Part shown: piece by piece, positions 23,559 through 34,119 of the stretch | How the letters are laid out: each line of letters begins with the position of its first letter | Numbering within the stretch: the first letter of the stretch is position 1 | DNA from: Circinella minor | Taxonomy: Eukaryota; Mucoromycota; Mucoromycetes; Mucorales; Lichtheimiaceae | Direction of reading: 5' to 3' | Length of the DNA: 55,310 nt | NCBI GenBank assembly: GCA_016758965.1 | Contig: JAEPRB010000255.1 | Span: forward strand, 1 to 55,310 | The notes under the pieces: generated by a model | What the model saw: only the letters and a program-made list of their open reading frames with translations | What the model was told of the DNA's origin: nothing | Databases searched by the model: none | Position numbers and translations under genes: made by a program

Positions 23559-24891
23559 CCTTGATTTTTATAATATACACATTAGAATTTTTTTTATTGA
23601 TATGCGAATATAGTTGGTTTCTTTTACTAAGTTGGAATACACAATTATTGTTTAATATTAAAAAATAATATATATAAATATACAAAATATGGCTGGATTA
23701 ATGTATTTACTAAAGAGATGCGAGACAGTTGATTAATCGAACGATCAACCGGGAAAAAACAACCACAGTAACTTTACTTTATATACAATAAGGAAAAGTA
23801 AAATAAAAATATTGACAAGAGCTCGGCATTATGCTTTATTATGTAGATCACAAGTAAATTTGCCTCAAAAGTAAACACTTTATTTTGAATCAGTCCAATA
23901 AAAAAAAGGATGCTGATTAGGTCATGTTATTTGGTATGATCTAAACGATGCAGTATAATTGCTTAATATTTTATCCTCATATATATTTTATTAATAGTAA
24001 CATACTTGACATAATAAATCTAACAAACTACAGTTTCAATATGTGAAAAAAATATGGACTGGATGAGTCTAAAAAGATCGTTCCCGAAACATTCCAAATT
24101 GGTAATGTCTGTGTAGCGGACTAAAAAAATATTACTCAATTCGTCACTAGTTACATCATAATAATTATTGAAAATTTCTTTTTCTTTTTTTCTTCATAGT
24201 GAAACAAAAACAGTTCATATTTCATTTTACATTTCTTTCTATTTGGCATGTAACTGTTTTTCTATACTATTATCGTTGACGTTAATAACATAAAACAAGA
24301 AAATAGACTGATATATTGTGAAGATGAATTGATTTGCATTTATCTAATAGTTCAATATATAATGTCATTGTATGTTCCCAACCATAACATGTGGATTATC
24401 AATGACTTCAGTCATTTAAAGTTTTACCAGAACAAGACTTTTCCAGATATGGTTAGTTAGAATATTTCTGACGATTGCAGTGTTTGTCACTACCACTTGC
24501 TTTAAGATTTTTATAGATAGTTCTTTTGAGATATTATGTATCAATGAAAAAGAGAAAAAAAACCCTTGTCTATTAAAGTAATTTTTAATATGATTAATTT
24601 TAAGTCATATAACGACGATGTTTTCGAAGAAAAAAAATATAGCAACGGATCTACAGATCCAAGAATGAAAGAAAAGCATAGTGTTCTACTTACTTCGACA
24701 ACACTTACCATTTTTGTGCAAAGTTTGTTTGGATCAGGTGTCCGTCTTTCTTTAATATTAACTGGGTTGTTCCTCGTAAAATTGTGTCATGTTGTTTGAC
24801 AACACGGCTAAAGTTTTTTTTATATAAAAGGGGTTGATTTTTATTATGTTTATCAAATTATAACTTTTTACTTCAACATAAATTATTTACT
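23559..24891. other. AT-rich intergenic region
   Basis: About 1.3 kb with no convincing gene. A stretch at 24566-24799 is open on the plus strand but lacks an ATG near its start and shows no motif. On the minus strand 24707-24790 has a short open piece ending in a good GTAAGT donor, but no partner exon was found. The right end contains the promoter of the small gene at 24892. Confidence 0.45.
24831..24840 (+). promoter_or_regulatory. TATA box of the MGAVFSC-type small gene
   Basis: TATATAAAAG, 61 bp before the ATG at 24892, after a run of T. The spacing suits a short-leader, strongly expressed gene. Confidence 0.65.
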
Positions 24892-25156
24892 ATGGGTGCC
24901 GTTTTTTCCTGTCTTAACTCAATTGTAACTTCCATTGCTTCATTGATCTCTACTTTGATCAGTGGTATTGCAGGTAAATAGTTATAATAAGATATAAGTT
25001 AATTTTCTAGATAGTTTGTTAGAATAAGTAGATTAATTTTTTTCAATTTATATAATAGGTTTCATCAATACAATCATTGCAGCTATTACAAGATTCATCA
25101 CCGGTATAGTCAGAGCTGTTGGTCGTGTTGTCTGCTGCTGTTGTCCGCCGAGATAA
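24892..25156 (+). CDS. Small MGAVFSC-type fungal membrane protein, 59 residues
   Basis: Two exons, 24892-24973 and 25059-25156, joined in frame by a GTAAAT...ATAG intron of 85 bp, give 59 residues; each exon alone is too short to attract notice. The protein starts MGAVFSCLNSIVTSIAS, continues as Ile/Ala/Ser-rich amphipathic or membrane helix through both exons (FINTIIAAITRFITG) and ends VVCCCCPPR. From general knowledge, many fungi encode 50-60-residue proteins starting MGAVFSC with this build and no assigned role. Gly2 with Cys7 suggests N-myristoylation and palmitoylation, and the four C-terminal cysteines suggest more lipidation or metal binding; both are inferences. A TATA box 61 bp upstream and a clean splice site support expression. 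Confidence 0.8.
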
Positions 25157-25658
25157 TTTTGTGATGGGATTCACTCTATTACTCCCATCTCACTTTCAAG
25201 AATTTAACTTAACATAACATCAAATATTAACTCACAACTCATTTGCAAGAATTAACATGTACATATATATATATTATTGATATAATTCAATATTCAACTA
25301 TTTTTGCTATTATTATTTATATATTATTATTCTATTTTTTTGTCATACTATTCTATGTATATTATATTTTCAACACCCCTTTTGTCTATTTTTTCTCTTT
25401 TTTTTTCTTGCAGTATATATATTGATTCTTAATAAATATAACAATAAAACCTTTCAATTAAAAAATTTATTTGCGTTAAAAAAAACATTTACATAGTAAC
25501 ATTGTTGCTATGGAAATCAAATCAACTTTTAATCGGCCGCTTTAAAAATTACTTCGGATACCGGCTTAAAAGAAAGCCGAAGTTTCTTTTTTTCTATGTC
25601 TCTCTTTTTGATTAGTGAGCCATATTTTTAAAAAAAATAAAAATAAAAAATAATAATA
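25157..25658. other. Intergenic region and ERV1 promoter
   Basis: About 0.5 kb, AT-rich on the left (3' end of the small gene). Near 25553-25583 is an overlapping pair of short inverted repeats (CTTCGG...CCGAAG and CGGCTT...AAGCCG) some 75 bp before the ERV1 start, which could be a transcription-factor site. No gene is seen. Confidence 0.4.
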
Positions 25659-26447
25659 ATGACAGCCACTGCAGAAGCCACAGTACCAAATGAAAGTACT
25701 TCAGTAATGGTAGATCCAGAAACTGGAATCACAGTCCCCATGAAGGACGGTAAACCATGTCGCGTATGTACTGATTTTAAAACCTGGTCCAAGATCGAAA
25801 AGCAGAAAAACAAACAAACACCAGAAAAAACAACAAAACCAGCAGCAGCGACCACTGAAAATACTTCTAAACCTAGTACCGCTGACAAAGTAACTAACGA
25901 TTCACCAAAAATGTCAGAAGAAGAATGGCGACGAAAGAATTGTCCTGCTGACGTGGAAACACTTGGTAATGCTACTTGGACTTTGTTACATACAATGGCA
26001 GCCTATTACCCAGATCGACCTGCACCTTCGCAAATGGAGAGTATGAAAACATTTATCTCTTCATTTTCAGAACATTATCCCTGTTGGTATTGTAAGGTAA
26101 ATAAATAAATAAAAAGGAAAATGATAATACAAGAGAGTTGAAATGGGCTATGACTTGGTTGTTTATATCATGCTTAATGATAATATATTCAAAAGGACAA
26201 CTTTTTGAAGCGAAATTTAAAGAGATTTCGTATGCAAATGATTGATATGATTTGTTCTTTAATATAGGATGATTTCAAAAAGGCTATTGATAAGGAACCA
26301 GCTCAAGTTGGAAGTCGTAAAAAGTTGAGTGAATGGTTATGTCGTCGTCATAATGAAGTAAACGCAAAATTAGGAAAAGAACAATTTGATTGTACAAAAG
26401 TTTTTGAACGATGGCTTAATGGACCCCCAGATGGTCGATGTGATTAA
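25659..26447 (+). CDS. ERV1: FAD-linked sulfhydryl oxidase Erv1 (ALR/GFER family)
   Basis: Oxidises Mia40 in the mitochondrial intermembrane space and passes electrons to cytochrome c or oxygen. Two exons (25659-26096, 26268-26447) give 205 residues. The N-terminal shuttle disulfide is Cys34-Cys37 in GKPCRVCTDFKTW, followed by a Lys/Thr/Pro-rich linker. The Erv/ALR domain has WTLLHTMAAYYPD, the active site YPCWYC (Cys142, Cys145), HNEVN, and the structural C-x16-C pair (CRRHNEVN...FDC). The order of shuttle pair, linker and core matches the long, mitochondrial form. As in other Erv1 proteins there is no cleavable presequence. The intron falls directly after the active-site CWYCK. All key cysteines are present, so the enzyme should be active. 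Confidence 0.96.
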
Positions 26448-26761
26448 GCGTGTATTTACTTTATTCATTTAATAACATTACTACTACAATTATACTTCCA
26501 CCCCTCCTCCTCCTCCACTATTATTAGAACTATTACGATAAAATCATGTAAAAATAGAAGAGAAAAATAATTAAAAGCAAATGGGCTATCTGTCAAAAAT
26601 TTCTTGTCGATTTCATGCATACCAATATTATATATATAATGCAATGTTTCCAACTCAGAGAAACCCATTTCACTTTGAATAAAAAACGTTCAATAGTTTA
26701 CCTATTATTGTTAAGAAATACTATATACTATCTTACCCTTTATTAATGATATAAAAACGCC
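26448..26761. other. Short intergenic region
   Basis: 314 bp between ERV1 and the F-box gene, both on the plus strand. It holds the ERV1 3' end and the F-box promoter, with a GATATAAAAACG (a possible TATA box) just 10-15 bp before the F-box ATG, unusually close. No gene is seen. Confidence 0.4.
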
Positions 26762-27967
26762 ATGAAGCTACCATTTGAAATTATTGAACATATATTATCG
26801 TTTGTCGATTACTTGGAATTATATCGATACAGAGAAATATCTCATACTTGGCAACAATTAGTTGAACAGCGAATCTTTGACAATGCAAAACACAATCCAC
26901 TCATTCTATGTCATGATGGTGATCAGGAACTTGAATTATTAGCACATAGTTTTGATATTATTCACAAAGTTATTGAGTTTCGACCACGCAATAAAGATTC
27001 ATTACTTGTTACCAAGAATGACACGTTTCCTCCTAGTATCTTTGCAACACGAATGGTAAAACTCTTTTTTGAGCCGTGGAAAACAGTTGTTATGCCAGGC
27101 GGTCTTCCAGCAAAATATTACTATAATAGTAACGCCAACAAAGACAAAAACGGAGACGACATTAATATAGAACCATCATCTATACCTGAGCATTATAATC
27201 CTGCTTTTGAACAGCAGCATATGCTTCCGGCCTCTTCCGGTATTCATGCAACAGAGTATGAACCACATATTATCGCTAAGCAAGGAATTATGATGTCTTT
27301 CTCGTATGTTCATCGTCCAGATATTCGAAAACAACGTCGTGAATTGGAACGTCAAATTATTGCAGATAATGGTAACTATGTTTTTTTACCAATGGATCAG
27401 CGAGGATATCCTGCTTCTGTCACTGCAACCACACCTTGGCTACCTCGTCAGTGTGGAATTCAAGTGCACTGGATAAAGGCTTCACTTGCATGGGTCATTT
27501 CTGGGTTTCATCCCTATGTTACTGTACCACCACTTTATCCGGAACAATACAATCGTTTACAAAAAATACTTGGTGATAAGCATCGTATATTTCGATACGA
27601 TATGTATTCGGAGCCAGTGACAAAGTATATTTTACAGCAGCAGGAAGAAGATAACAACATCAACAGAAAGAAGAAAATTGATGATGATCATACATTACCA
27701 AAACATTTGCTTAATTATTTACGGGCATACATGGAAGACGATAATCCATCTGTCGAGTCACGAATTTCTCAAGTAGAACGAATTTTGGAGCAAGAAAATA
27801 TTGATCCTCGACTTTTATGGAAGTATGGATTTGTTCGTTATGGTATCGTCACTAATTTTGCGCCCAGTAACAGTAGGGATGCTATTGTCAGTCGTATTCT
27901 GGAAGCGGAAAAATGTCTACAAAAAGAAAAGCAACGTATTATAGAACAATATAAAAATTACGTTTAG
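26762..27967 (+). CDS. F-box protein
   Basis: Single exon, 401 residues. The N-terminus is a clear F-box (MKLPFEIIEHILSFVDYLEL, then RYREISHTWQQLVEQRIF), the Skp1-binding module of SCF ubiquitin ligases. The rest is one long region with no leucine-rich or WD repeats; it has a short disordered segment around residues 125-145 and an alpha-helical, charged C-terminus (ISQVERILEQENIDP..., EAEKCLQKEKQRIIEQYKN). I do not recognise the substrate-binding part. The ATG is the first in the frame and follows an in-frame stop upstream. It is likely a substrate adaptor, but it could be a non-SCF F-box protein. Confidence 0.75.
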   Translation: MKLPFEIIEHILSFVDYLELYRYREISHTWQQLVEQRIFDNAKHNPLILCHDGDQELELLAHSFDIIHKVIEFRPRNKDSLLVTKNDTFPPSIFATRMVKLFFEPWKTVVMPGGLPAKYYYNSNANKDKNGDDINIEPSSIPEHYNPAFEQQHMLPASSGIHATEYEPHIIAKQGIMMSFSYVHRPDIRKQRRELERQIIADNGNYVFLPMDQRGYPASVTATTPWLPRQCGIQVHWIKASLAWVISGFHPYVTVPPLYPEQYNRLQKILGDKHRIFRYDMYSEPVTKYILQQQEEDNNINRKKKIDDDHTLPKHLLNYLRAYMEDDNPSVESRISQVERILEQENIDPRLLWKYGFVRYGIVTNFAPSNSRDAIVSRILEAEKCLQKEKQRIIEQYKNYV

Positions 27968-28352
27968 TCGCTCCTAGATTCATCTGAAAGTATTATTTTA
28001 TTATCCCCTATTCTTTATCATCCACATATCAAGTCTTTATTTATTTTTTGTATTAGTACATTCTTTCATTACATTACTATTTCTCTCTATCCTTTTATAA
28101 TATTCTAGTCCACCAGATGTAAATAATAGATTTTATCAAATTTTATAAATAATTCGTAGAAAAAAGTGGTAATATTATAGTTATTAGAAGTGGCAGTCAT
28201 TTAAAGACGTACATTTTTTATACAATGATACTAATATAATTATGAAACAGTTGAGTGTGGATGATGATGGTGATGTATATTTTGAAGAGGATAAGGGTAT
28301 GCAAAGATAAATAAAGAGATAGATAGATAGATAGAAAAGAAAAGAGATATAT
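27968..28352. other. Convergent 3' region
   Basis: 385 bp between the convergent F-box and TOP3 stop codons. It contains T-rich 3' flank and a GATA microsatellite (about 28316-28335). No gene is seen. Confidence 0.5.
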
Positions 28353-31300
28353 TTATGTATCTGACCACATCCAGAAACCGCAAGTGTCATGATCATTCGA
28401 ATTTGCATAGCCGCATTTACGAAATTTACGACCTCGATTTGGTCCTTGGGTGGTTGTAAACTCGGCTGATGGAATATCGCAATTACAGTTTGGAGCTACC
28501 GTATTATTTGTCAATCCTCCTCTCCCACGACCTCGACCTCGGCCTCTTCCACGACTAGTGTTAGCAGTAGTAGTACTACCACCTCTTGCACCTCTTCCTC
28601 GACCACTACTAGTGTTTTGTCTAGCACCACCACCACGGCTTCCTCTACCACGACTTGTTGTGTTATTTCCTCTTCCTCTTCCTCTTGTTCTTGTCGTCGA
28701 TGAGGAAGATTCATTATCCCAATTGTTGTTGTTGTTGCTAGTATAATTGTTGTTTCTATTTCGAGCTGCATTTTCCAAATACTCACCATAATCAAAGTAC
28801 GTTTCCATTGAATATCTTATTTTACCAAATCCATCGATTGTTCGTTCAAACATATGACTATATGATTCAATACTCTGTCGTAATACGAGTTGTGGATCTT
28901 TATTTCCTTCACAAATTTGTTTCAAATCAGCTTCCATCTAAACAAAATGTATCCACATATTAAGTTTCAATAATTTGATTTAGATACTTTATACAGGTTG
29001 TCTAAGAGAAGGGTGAAGTGGAGAGAAGAGAAAGAAAAAAAAAAGAAAAAACGAATATTTTTACCTCACGTCGTAAGAAAGGTTTACTTAAACTTGAATT
29101 AAATCCAATTTCATCATAACCCAATACTAGTGCAATACCAAGTGTTGATGGATTGAAATAATTTCCTGTCTTGTACGCATAATTTCGTTCTAGAATTTTG
29201 TTGATATGATCAGCAATGGTTGCATCAGTGCCAATTTCATTCTTTTCCATCAAACTGATAAGATCCGATTCCGTCAATAATTTGGGTGGTTCTGTTTTGC
29301 CGCTATTGAGTAATAACGAGGATGGCATGAATTGTTGTCCTTCTTCGAAATCCGGAATTGTATGTGCATTCCATTTATCATATGTGTAAACGTCAAGGTA
29401 ATTTCGTTCAATGATAATAAGGCCTTTGACATCGAATTTTTCTCCTGCTATTTGTGCTTCTACCACAGTCTCATACCCTACAGCATCTTTGTAACAACAT
29501 CCCAAATAACGACGTACAATGAATTCGTAAACTTTGCGTTCATCCCCATATATATTTTGATCATATCCTGTTGGATGAATCGGTGGATGGGCTTTATCAT
29601 CATGTCCTCCATTTCTTGGCCGTTCAAATTCCCCATCTCGGATACTGGAAAAATAAAAACAAAGAGTTCATGTCAATTTGTTATCTTCCAACTACTTGTG
29701 GTAGATTTATAATAATAATAATAAGATTCTAGTTCGCTTACAGTTGGGCATATTGTCCCCAAGCTCTATCATTTGCTTGCATTTGGATCAAAGGCATAAA
29801 ATTGAAATTCTTATCAAATTGATCCGTTTCCGTTCTTGGATAACTTATCAAACCACTTCGATAAAGGCTTTCAGCAACCTAAAAGAACATTATTATATCA
29901 TCATATTAGTAGCTAGTTCATGTTTTTACACTTGAGAAAAAAAAATATATTGTCTGGGGGGAGGGTTTCGTGTGCCCTTTCTTACTTCCATAATCCGAGT
30001 ACCCGTCATACCCAACATACGCGTGGCCGTCTTTTGCATTTCAACGGTTGTTAAAGGTAATGGTTTTCTATGTAAAATAAATATAGTGAAAAGAAGTTAA
30101 TATTCTATTCATTTTTATAACAAGTTGACTTTCTTACCGTTTAGTAACTCTTTTTTTCTGAACACGAATAACTGATGCCATTGGATTTTGATAACATTTT
30201 TCATATAAAACAAATGAAGACCAATAATCAAATAAATGACCTCGTTTCCAATTAAATTTGACAGCAGGACCCGAGTTTCCATTATTATTTTCCATTCTTT
30301 CTGATTGATATTCCATATCAATTTTCCAGAATTCTTCAGATACAAAATTTTTAATAGCCATGTATCGATCGACAACAAAGCCTAATGTTGGAAATTGACA
30401 TGAACCTATATAAATAAAATATATTTAATACGTATATCAATTTTTAATTTCATTTATAGTTGTTGTTTCATTCAAAAAAAATTAAAAACGGTTATAAAAG
30501 ACTTACCATAACTAATCACTGGACCTGAAGTTGTAAGTGTATTGTTAAAGTAACATCTCAATTGTAAAGTTTGAAATCGTGTAAATGCTGCACCAATCCG
30601 TAGATCCAATTCTTGTCGAGTCTTTACAGCTTGAACTTGACGTCTATCCAACTGATCGTGGTTATTCGCAGCATGATGAATAGGTTGTGGTTGCATAGCT
30701 GAAAAACGAGCTCGCCATACTTGCATTCGTGTATTTACTTGTCTACATATTTCTTCTACTTCTGCTCCAATCGCTTCTCCTTCTCTATCACAATCTGTCC
30801 ATATAAAAAGCACATCCGCATTCCTTGCTAGTTCTCGTATATTAATGGCTACATCTTCTAAATTCTATATATTCACCCACAACTCTTTTTTTTTCAGTAA
30901 AAATAAAAATAAAAAAAACCCTCTACCATCCAATAAAAAAAAACAATTAGTTTTACCCCCAATACACTATTATGAACTTGTGCTTGAAATAAGTCCTCTG
31001 GTCTTGTTGTTTGCCAGCTTTTGCATTCAGGACCAAAGTCGAGATCAAGTAGGTGGCCAAGAAGCGCTGTCATTGTCATTGATACCGTTCGTTGATTGAG
31101 GGTATAATCGAACGTATAGTTTTTAACATATTTATTTGGACTTTGTCTCTATTATTTAATAAAATGGGTTAGTTTCAATTTTTTTTTGTTGTTGATCGAT
31201 CTAATTTCAAATGCTGCGCACGTAGTACATCTCCACCAAAAAAAAAAGAATATATAAATAAAATAGTACTAAAATAAAACTAATCACTCTTCTATTATTG

Positions 31301-31413
31301 AGGAAGTTGAAAAGAAAAACAAACAAACTTACAACTTGATAGTTTGATTGAGACAAAATAGATGCAATTTGCTTAGCAGCACTTGGTTTCTCGGCCACGC
31401 ATAAGATTCTCAT
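28353..31413 (-). CDS. TOP3: DNA topoisomerase III (type IA), alpha-like
   Basis: Type IA enzyme that decatenates single-stranded crossings, normally with a RecQ helicase and Rmi1. Read in exons from 31413 down to 28353. The toprim domain starts MRILCVAEKPSAAKQIASIL and has the metal-binding WTDCDREGEAIG. The active-site tyrosine is in SYPRTETDQF. Family segments HPPIHPTGYD, GIGTDATIADH-like EIGTDATIADHINKIL and GYDEIGFN...KPFLRREME are in order. The C-terminus (from about 28700) is an RGG/RGR-rich tract of about 80 residues followed by one GRF-type zinc finger (CNCDIPSAEF...PNRGRKFRKCG...CGFWMWSD), as in Top3-alpha rather than Top3-beta. At least eight exons; not every boundary was measured. 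The first exon is only 27 codons. Confidence 0.95.
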
Positions 31414-31518
31414 TAAGTTGGCATTACGACGTGAGTAAGTCGCGCTATCGGGAAGAGGTTTTTAAGTTTCGTGTAAAAAAAAAATACGATGCGCCGCCTA
31501 GTTTTTTTTTTGTTTAGT

Positions 31519-31535
31519 AAAGTCACGCGACTTTT
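31519..31535 (-). promoter_or_regulatory. Possible MCB-like cell-cycle element upstream of TOP3
   Basis: AAAGTCACGCGACTTTT contains ACGCGA and is nearly palindromic; GTCGCG occurs again at about 31438-31443. In budding and fission yeast, MBF binds ACGCGT-type boxes in promoters of DNA-replication genes. Position about 110 bp before the TOP3 ATG fits, but the core differs from ACGCGT by one base. Confidence 0.3.
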
Positions 31536-32096
31536 TAAATTTTAAATTATATAAATAAAGCAACAAATAAAATCATCTTGAACAAGATAATTCTTATATA
31601 ATTTGAGATAATGATAGTGTATGATAATATAATAGTGCTATTATTTTATGTATTTGTATCAATATATACTATTTAGTAAAAGAAAATAATATACTTTTGT
31701 GTAAAAAAAAAGAGTTCTGACACATTTTTTGATAGACTTGTTCAATAATATATATTACATATATGAGTTTTATAAACAAATGGGACTTTTTTTTGGGCAT
31801 ACGAGTTCCTCTGATATATATAAAGTATCACTGTGAGTTAGTAGTTTATATAAATGAATATGATTTACAGCAAGTTTTAACAGTATTGCTTACCTTTTGT
31901 CTTTTTCATTCACACAAATACTTCTATTATATATATCACATTATTATTAGTTAATAGACAGAACATGTATTATATTATTATGTTTAAATACAAATGGCCC
32001 TACTGTCTTATATGTTATATTTGTTACTAGTGTACCTTTCTTTTTCTTCTTCAGTAATACACGTTCCTCTATATTTAACATGTATTGAATATTAAA

Positions 32097-32243
32097 CTAG
32101 TAATTAAGTGTAATATATAGCAATACAGCTAATACGTAATGAGTACACCTTTTTATTTCTCTGTTAGGTGTAGCATCGCTAATAATAGTAAACATCACTA
32201 AACATATGGTAAAAACCAAGAAAATATAAATAAGACGAGTCAT
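32097..32243 (-). CDS. Possible small secreted or membrane peptide (48 residues)
   Basis: Starting at the ATG at 32243 the frame reads MTRLIYIFLVFTICLVMFTI, then ISDATPNREIKR and a second hydrophobic stretch. The first 25 residues look like a signal peptide or membrane anchor. The frame has in-frame ATG further upstream, but the region before MTRL is low-complexity. I know of no family. AT-rich DNA readily yields hydrophobic frames, so this is weak. Confidence 0.2.
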   Translation of the reverse strand: MTRLIYIFLVFTICLVMFTIISDATPNREIKRCTHYVLAVLLYITLNY

Positions 32244-34119
32244 TTTCGAGAATAACACCAAGTTTAGAAGTAGTATAATATATAATACGGCAGGAAGCAG
32301 AATAAAAATATAGACTAGATGAAGTTCAAAGTGGTAAAAATCTAAAATACTTCTGTTTTTATACAAGTAGAAGATGTTATATAAAAATAAAGATTGGGCA
32401 CTTTGGAAAAAGAATACCGATAACTGAATATAAGTAAAATGCAAACGATGACCACAAGTCTATTGCTTTTGCATATAAGGATCATGTCGTGTGCATGTAA
32501 GTCATTATAGAATACTACTATACTAAAAATCACGGTTGTAACTGTAATTAATAAATTCTACTTTAAAACAATTAACGACTCTTCAAAAAGTATAGAGAGT
32601 GTATTGTGTTTCTTCTTTGCAAGATGTAGAAAAAAATTAAAAATATTATCGCTTGTATGCACAGTTAGATATCATAAGCAAATGATATAAATTAGATCAC
32701 TACAGCAATCTGTTGTTGTTTTCGCATTTTAATATGACTCTTGGTAAAATACGTACTGATAAACCACCCGAGCGAAGAAACAACTAAAGTATCACATTTG
32801 ATTATGCACAATCAGCCAAAATTCGCTTTTTTTTTTTTTGCGCAATGCCACCACAAAAAAAAAAGCATACATGTTTTTGGTTATTGATAACGTTATACTT
32901 TTGCAGGATAACTAAAAAAGGAGTTTAAGCACTATTTACTAACAAAAGCACATATAATGATCTTTTCATATAGATATTCTATACACCTATCAATGCGACG
33001 CGAGAATTTATGTAATTTTGTCTCCGAGAATGTATAAAGGAACAACTATCTCATCATAATAGTGCAAAAGTTTCATTCTATTATTTCAAATAGTAATGTA
33101 GCTGTCTTAATTTATACATTGACATAGTAAGACAATAGTCCATATCCATACGGGGTTTGTTCACTCTGGAAAAGAGTACTTGAGTATTGAATTACTACAT
33201 CACAATATCTTTATCAATCAGTATAATACAAGTAGTCGTGTTTAGCTACTTGTCACGCTCGTTTTATATTTAGACATCTTTTTCTTCAACATAAACGAGA
33301 AAGAAAATCTGACATTAATTACTTTTTTTTTTTTTTTATAAAGGTTTATTTTTAAAGCTGACAGTTAAGATGTTTAATATACCTTGTTTCATCTCAAATA
33401 ATACTTTTTTACACATACAGGATTTTTTTTTTTAGTAAACATCACTTAATAATAGTAACACAAATACTTCTTTTATTTAATTTTTCTAAAAAAGAATATG
33501 GGCCATGAATTAGGGCCATGAAAAAAAAAAAAAAAAAAGAAAAGAAAGAATGAGAAGCTGACTTGATAATTTTTTTTTTTTTTTAGTTTACCGCCCAACT
33601 TTTTTATTCAAATAATTGAAAATGACATAACCTTGTATAGTCTTGGTAATCCTGAATTAAAGATAAGAAACTCAAAGAATTTTTTTTTCCACATGATTAT
33701 CAACAATAAATGCATAAAGTATTTTAATCGGAGTTTCTTTTTCATATGGAAAAGAGTTTTTAGAAACAATGCATATCTTAAAAAAATGGAGAAATAAGGT
33801 TTCTTTATAATACAACATGACAATTATGTTTTTATTTTTTAAGAGTATAAATTTCTTTTAAAAAAAACGAAGAAAAAGGAAGACAAATTAATATACAAAT
33901 TGGATGGAAAAGATGTGTTTTGTGTTGTTGTTGTTGTTATTGTTGTTGTTATGTGGAATAAATTGGGAATCAACAAAATGTAATAGGTTAAAGGTTAATT
34001 ATGAGAAATGGGGGAAGAAAAAAAAATCGTGATCAAATGGTGTTGTTGTTGTTGTTGTTATTGTAGATAAATGTAATTTTTTGATTGATGATAAATGATG
34101 TGAAATCGAAAAATCCAAT

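Larger units (their letters stand above)
31414..34119. other. AT-rich intergenic region upstream of TOP3
   Basis: About 2.7 kb of AT-rich DNA with T and A runs. The left end is the TOP3 promoter, with two CGCG-containing sites. One minus-strand frame at 32097-32243 could be a small secreted peptide (listed separately). The right end, 33830-34119, has GTT repeats and is the 3' flank of isocitrate lyase. Nothing else resembles a gene. Confidence 0.45.

Noticed and set aside
24566..24799. Open plus-strand stretch and a short minus-strand piece with a GTAAGT donor
   Set aside because: The first lacks an ATG at its start; the second has stops within a few codons and no partner exon.
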